DNA of 36,779 nt, taken from the NCBI GenBank assembly GCA_026391945.1, contig JAPLDA010000065.1, positions 1 through 36,779 of the forward strand, read 5' to 3'. Below, one piece after another: positions 34,461-36,779 of this stretch; the stretch's first letter is position 1; each line of letters starts with the position of its first letter. Origin of the DNA: Bacteroidota bacterium (lineage in GTDB: Bacteria; Bacteroidota; Bacteroidia; AKYH767-A; 2013-40CM-41-45). The notes under the pieces are model-generated. The model saw nothing but the letters and a program-made list of their open reading frames with translations. It had not been told where the DNA came from and ran no database searches. A program made the position numbers and the translations under genes.

Positions 34461-35171
34461 ATGAAACAAAATGATTTGAATCAATCCACACCAAGACGGG
34501 GATTCATCGGAATCCTCGCCGGCAGTGCCGCTGCATTAGGTATGGCTGCACTCGCTTCTCCATTCAAACTCCAGGCACAGGCGCAGAAGACACCGGCTGC
34601 TTCCGCACCAGCGAGTCCTGCCGATGAATGGTTCAACAAGATCAAAGGAAAACACAGGATGGTTTTTGATGCCACACGCCCGCACGAACTCATGCCGTTT
34701 GCATGGCCGAAAGTTTTCCTTCTTACCAACAAGGCAACCGGAACTCCTGAAAAAGATTGCAGCGTCGTCGTTGTTCTCCGCCACGATGCCATTTGTTATG
34801 CATTCGACAGCCGGGCATGGGAAAAGTATAAGTTCGGGGAAATTTTTAAAGCAGATGATCCTGCAACCAAAACTCCTTCCATCAGAAATCCTTTCTGGAA
34901 ACCGAAGCCGGGAGATTTCAAAATTCCGGGTTTCGGAAATGTGGAAATCGGGATCAATGAATTGCAGGCAAGCGGCGTGATGTTCTGCGTGTGCGATGCA
35001 GCCATGACCGTGTACAGCAACGTGGTTGCAGAGAAGATGAAAATGGAACCTGCTGAAATAAAGAAAGACTGGATGGCGAGCCTGCTCCCGGGAATACAAG
35101 TGGTTCCATCCGGTGTGTGGGCTGTCGGAAGAGCGCAGGAACACGGCTGCAGGTATTGTTTTGCAGGATGA
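34461..35171 (+). CDS. Tat-exported DsrE-like protein
   Basis: 236 residues. The N-terminus STPRRGFIGILAGSAAALG has the paired arginines (R12, R13) of a twin-arginine signal, which exports folded, often cofactor-bearing proteins. The mature domain (KHRMVFDATRPHE ... CSVVVVLRHDAICYAFD ... INELQASGVMFCVCDAAM ... LLPGIQVVPSGVWAVGRAQEHGC) has the alpha/beta layout of DsrE/DsrF-like proteins, small sulfur-handling proteins that often carry sulfane sulfur on cysteines. Candidate cysteines are C100, C112, C176, C178, C230 and C233, the last two in a C-terminal CRYC. It follows the TsdA-like gene and ends in a shared terminator, so a joint sulfur-redox role is reasonable but unproven. Confidence 0.72.
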   Translation: MKQNDLNQSTPRRGFIGILAGSAAALGMAALASPFKLQAQAQKTPAASAPASPADEWFNKIKGKHRMVFDATRPHELMPFAWPKVFLLTNKATGTPEKDCSVVVVLRHDAICYAFDSRAWEKYKFGEIFKADDPATKTPSIRNPFWKPKPGDFKIPGFGNVEIGINELQASGVMFCVCDAAMTVYSNVVAEKMKMEPAEIKKDWMASLLPGIQVVPSGVWAVGRAQEHGCRYCFAG

Positions 35172-35181
35172 TTGAGAAAAG

Positions 35182-35221
35182 AAAAAAAAAGCTGGTTCTG
35201 GTTTCCGGGACCAGCTTTTTT
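35182..35221. terminator. Bidirectional terminator between convergent genes
   Basis: AGCTGGTTC (35190-35198) pairs with GGACCAGCT (35208-35216), nine pairs with one G-U. A nine-A run precedes the stem and T6 follows, so it can act for the DsrE-like gene (+) and the transporter gene (-). Confidence 0.88.
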
Positions 35222-35226
35222 ATTGC

Positions 35227-36108
35227 CTATATTTTACTTTTCCTGAACCGGTAAAATTTATAAAACGTGTGAACGGTGACGGTGATGAGAATGATCATCG
35301 CTCCGCTGATAAAACCTTTATTGAGAATTTTTCCTTCACCTGCAAACAACACAGCGAGAATGATTCCGTAAATGGGTTCGAGGTTCAGCGCCAGTCCCAT
35401 CGTGTAGGCGGAAACTTTTCTCAACGCCTGCAGCGACAGGATCCAGGTGAGCACGGTACAGACAAGTGATAAAATAACCAGGTAAAACGAATCATGTAAA
35501 TCAGGAATAAATTTGGTAGTCGGTTGAATCCGGAAATAAAGAGGAAACAAAAGTGTGAGGAAGATCATTCCACTGGTGAGTTCAACGAGGCTGATGGTAA
35601 GCGTTTCGTACTTCGCAGCAATCGTTCTGTTGATGGTTGAAAAAGTCGCACTTAAAAAAGCGCTGATGATGCCAATGATGATTCCGAGAGAAGCAGTCGT
35701 ATCGGATGAATAAATGGTGGTGATGCCGATCATGGCCACGGCGCTGAAAACAATTTCCATGTAATCAAATTTGGTTTTGTTCACGATCGGTTCGATGATG
35801 GAAGCAAACAAAGCAATGGCTGAAAGGCAAATCATAGCCACCGAAATACTCGACAATTTGATCGATGCATAAAAGGTAACCCAATGCAGCATGACGATGA
35901 TTCCGATGCCGCTGATTTTGATCAGCTCTTTTCGCTTCAGCTTTGGAATCGCCTTCCTGTAAATGAGAATCACAAAAATAGCGGCGCTGCTGATCAGCAA
36001 ACGGTACCAGACCAATAATCCTTCATTCAGGTCAATCAGTTTCCCGAACAAGCCGGTAAATCCCCAGAGGAAAATGGCCGTATGCATTTTTATGTAGGCT
36101 GATCGCAT
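35227..36108 (-). CDS. DMT/EamA family membrane transporter
   Basis: 293 residues with about ten hydrophobic segments arranged as two five-helix halves, the EamA layout. AIFLWGFTGLFGKLI near the start and ALNLEPIYGIILAVLFAGEG near the end are the typical conserved first and ninth helix motifs (the PxxA-like LEPIYG). DMT carriers export or import metabolites such as amino acids, but the substrate cannot be told. The ATG at 36108 is 20 bp downstream of the maf stop, so the two may be co-transcribed. Confidence 0.9.
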   Translation of the reverse strand: MRSAYIKMHTAIFLWGFTGLFGKLIDLNEGLLVWYRLLISSAAIFVILIYRKAIPKLKRKELIKISGIGIIVMLHWVTFYASIKLSSISVAMICLSAIALFASIIEPIVNKTKFDYMEIVFSAVAMIGITTIYSSDTTASLGIIIGIISAFLSATFSTINRTIAAKYETLTISLVELTSGMIFLTLLFPLYFRIQPTTKFIPDLHDSFYLVILSLVCTVLTWILSLQALRKVSAYTMGLALNLEPIYGIILAVLFAGEGKILNKGFISGAMIILITVTVHTFYKFYRFRKSKI

Positions 36109-36128
36109 GATTTTTTTTCCTGGTCGGT

Positions 36129-36779
36129 TTAAACGGAGGTACCGGTAAACATTTTCAGTTCTTCGTACAGTTCAACAATGGGGAGTCCCATCACATTAAA
36201 ATAACTTCCGTCGATATTCGCAATGATTGGCATGTGTTCTTTCTCCCCGGCAGTTGTTTTTTCAACTAAGTTTTCCTTTGCGATAAAAGATAAAAATGTT
36301 CTTTCCTTTTCTGAACAGGGATTCATTCCGGGTGGAAGGCATTCCTGTGCTCCGTAAGAGCCGGCTTTATCAAACGGTTTGTACTGTTCGACATAGAACG
36401 TTACTTCCTCATTCGTGAGTTTCCTGAACTGAACATCGCTCTTAACGACAAACGATTTTTTTTCCCGGCAGGAGAAAATACAAACTCCGGTATATACCTG
36501 GTGTACCTTCCCTGAAAGTTTCTTCAGCATGAGGTAAGCTTCCATCCCATCAGCAGGTTTCCCCAGGACTTCATCATCGAGCCAGACGATGGTATCAGCA
36601 GTGATGTAAATTTTTTCCGGACTTATCTCCGAAAGAAAAGCATGGGCCTTTTTTTCAGCGAGAAACACAGCAACTTTTTCAGCTTTCAAGTCAGGAGGGA
36701 ACGATTCATCCACATCTCTTAACAACACCTCAAAATCAATTCCCATCTCCTTCAGTAGCTGTTGCCGGCGCGGTGAAGC
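36129..36779 (-). CDS. maf: Maf family nucleoside triphosphate pyrophosphatase (start beyond window)
   Basis: The frame is open to the right edge; the visible 216 residues begin ASPRRQQLLKEMG, the canonical Maf motif that normally follows the first strand, so only about ten residues are missing. An internal ATG at 36746 is not the true start. Further motifs are ITADTIVWLDDEVLGKP, LSGKVHQVYTGVCI and DKAGSYGAQE. Maf proteins hydrolyse canonical or modified NTPs (dTTP, UTP, m5UTP and others) and affect septum formation. After DKAGSYGAQE there is an unusually long segment (CLPPGMNPCSEKERTF ... GEKEHMPII) of about 40 residues before GSYFNVMGLP; most family members have only about ten here. Confidence 0.93.
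   Translation of the reverse strand, partial: ASPRRQQLLKEMGIDFEVLLRDVDESFPPDLKAEKVAVFLAEKKAHAFLSEISPEKIYITADTIVWLDDEVLGKPADGMEAYLMLKKLSGKVHQVYTGVCIFSCREKKSFVVKSDVQFRKLTNEEVTFYVEQYKPFDKAGSYGAQECLPPGMNPCSEKERTFLSFIAKENLVEKTTAGEKEHMPIIANIDGSYFNVMGLPIVELYEELKMFTGTSV

Overview
The window looks like chromosomal DNA from a Bacteroidota bacterium, probably the Sphingobacteria/Chitinophagia side or an uncultured relative. Several independent signs point that way. BT_3928-type DoxX, DUF1599 and DUF4249 proteins are typical of the phylum. There is a huge SBBP/Ig-repeat secreted protein. TAnnTTTG promoter boxes lie just before genes, and Shine-Dalgarno sequences are almost absent (infC is the one clear exception). 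No rRNA, tRNA, CRISPR array, insertion sequence or prophage gene was seen.

Layout, left to right. (1) 1-3734, minus strand: the N-terminal part of a giant secreted protein, with a signal peptide, seven SBBP propeller repeats and then eleven or more Ig-like repeats with an exact 219-bp period. It runs off the left edge. (2) 3735-4431: a gene-free stretch holding two clean microsatellite arrays, one heptameric and one octameric, leading into thrS. (3) 4432-7832, plus strand: the translation operon thrS-infC-rpmI-rplT, with an AUA start codon and strong SD for infC, closed by a clear terminator. (4) 8103-10538: a polytopic membrane protein converging with a TPR lipoprotein. (5) 10660-17697, minus strand: recA, miaA, a PRiA4_ORF3-like gene, a CCA-adding-type enzyme, tsaC, a GT9 glycosyltransferase and dapD. 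(6) 17771-19347, plus strand: ruvX, def and a TPR lipoprotein, abutting cdaA-folP on the minus strand. (7) 21165-22986: a duplicated-domain DUF1599 protein and the BT_3928 protein, then an RluA-type synthase on the minus strand. (8) About 23760-25390: a visibly AT-rich accessory patch with a MntA/HepT toxin-antitoxin pair, an orphan PD-(D/E)XK-like protein and inverted repeats, one shaped like a short integron attC site. (9) 25393-33236: panB, a DUF4249 lipoprotein, dnaK, a DUF3857-like secreted protein and gdhA. (10) 33413-35171: a TsdA-like diheme cytochrome followed by a Tat-exported DsrE-like protein, a plausible periplasmic sulfur-redox pair. (11) A DMT transporter and a maf gene cut by the right edge.

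Most of the window is housekeeping. The parts most worth a second look are the non-coding signals: start codons sitting 4 nt after perfect TAnnTTTG boxes (possible leaderless mRNAs), a dispersed family of short intergenic tandem words, the AUA start with SD of infC, and mutually exclusive hairpins before rplT. Among the genes they are the toxin-antitoxin/nuclease-like island and the TsdA/DsrE pair. I do not see a clear new multi-gene system; the island and the sulfur pair are the best candidates, and both are inferences.
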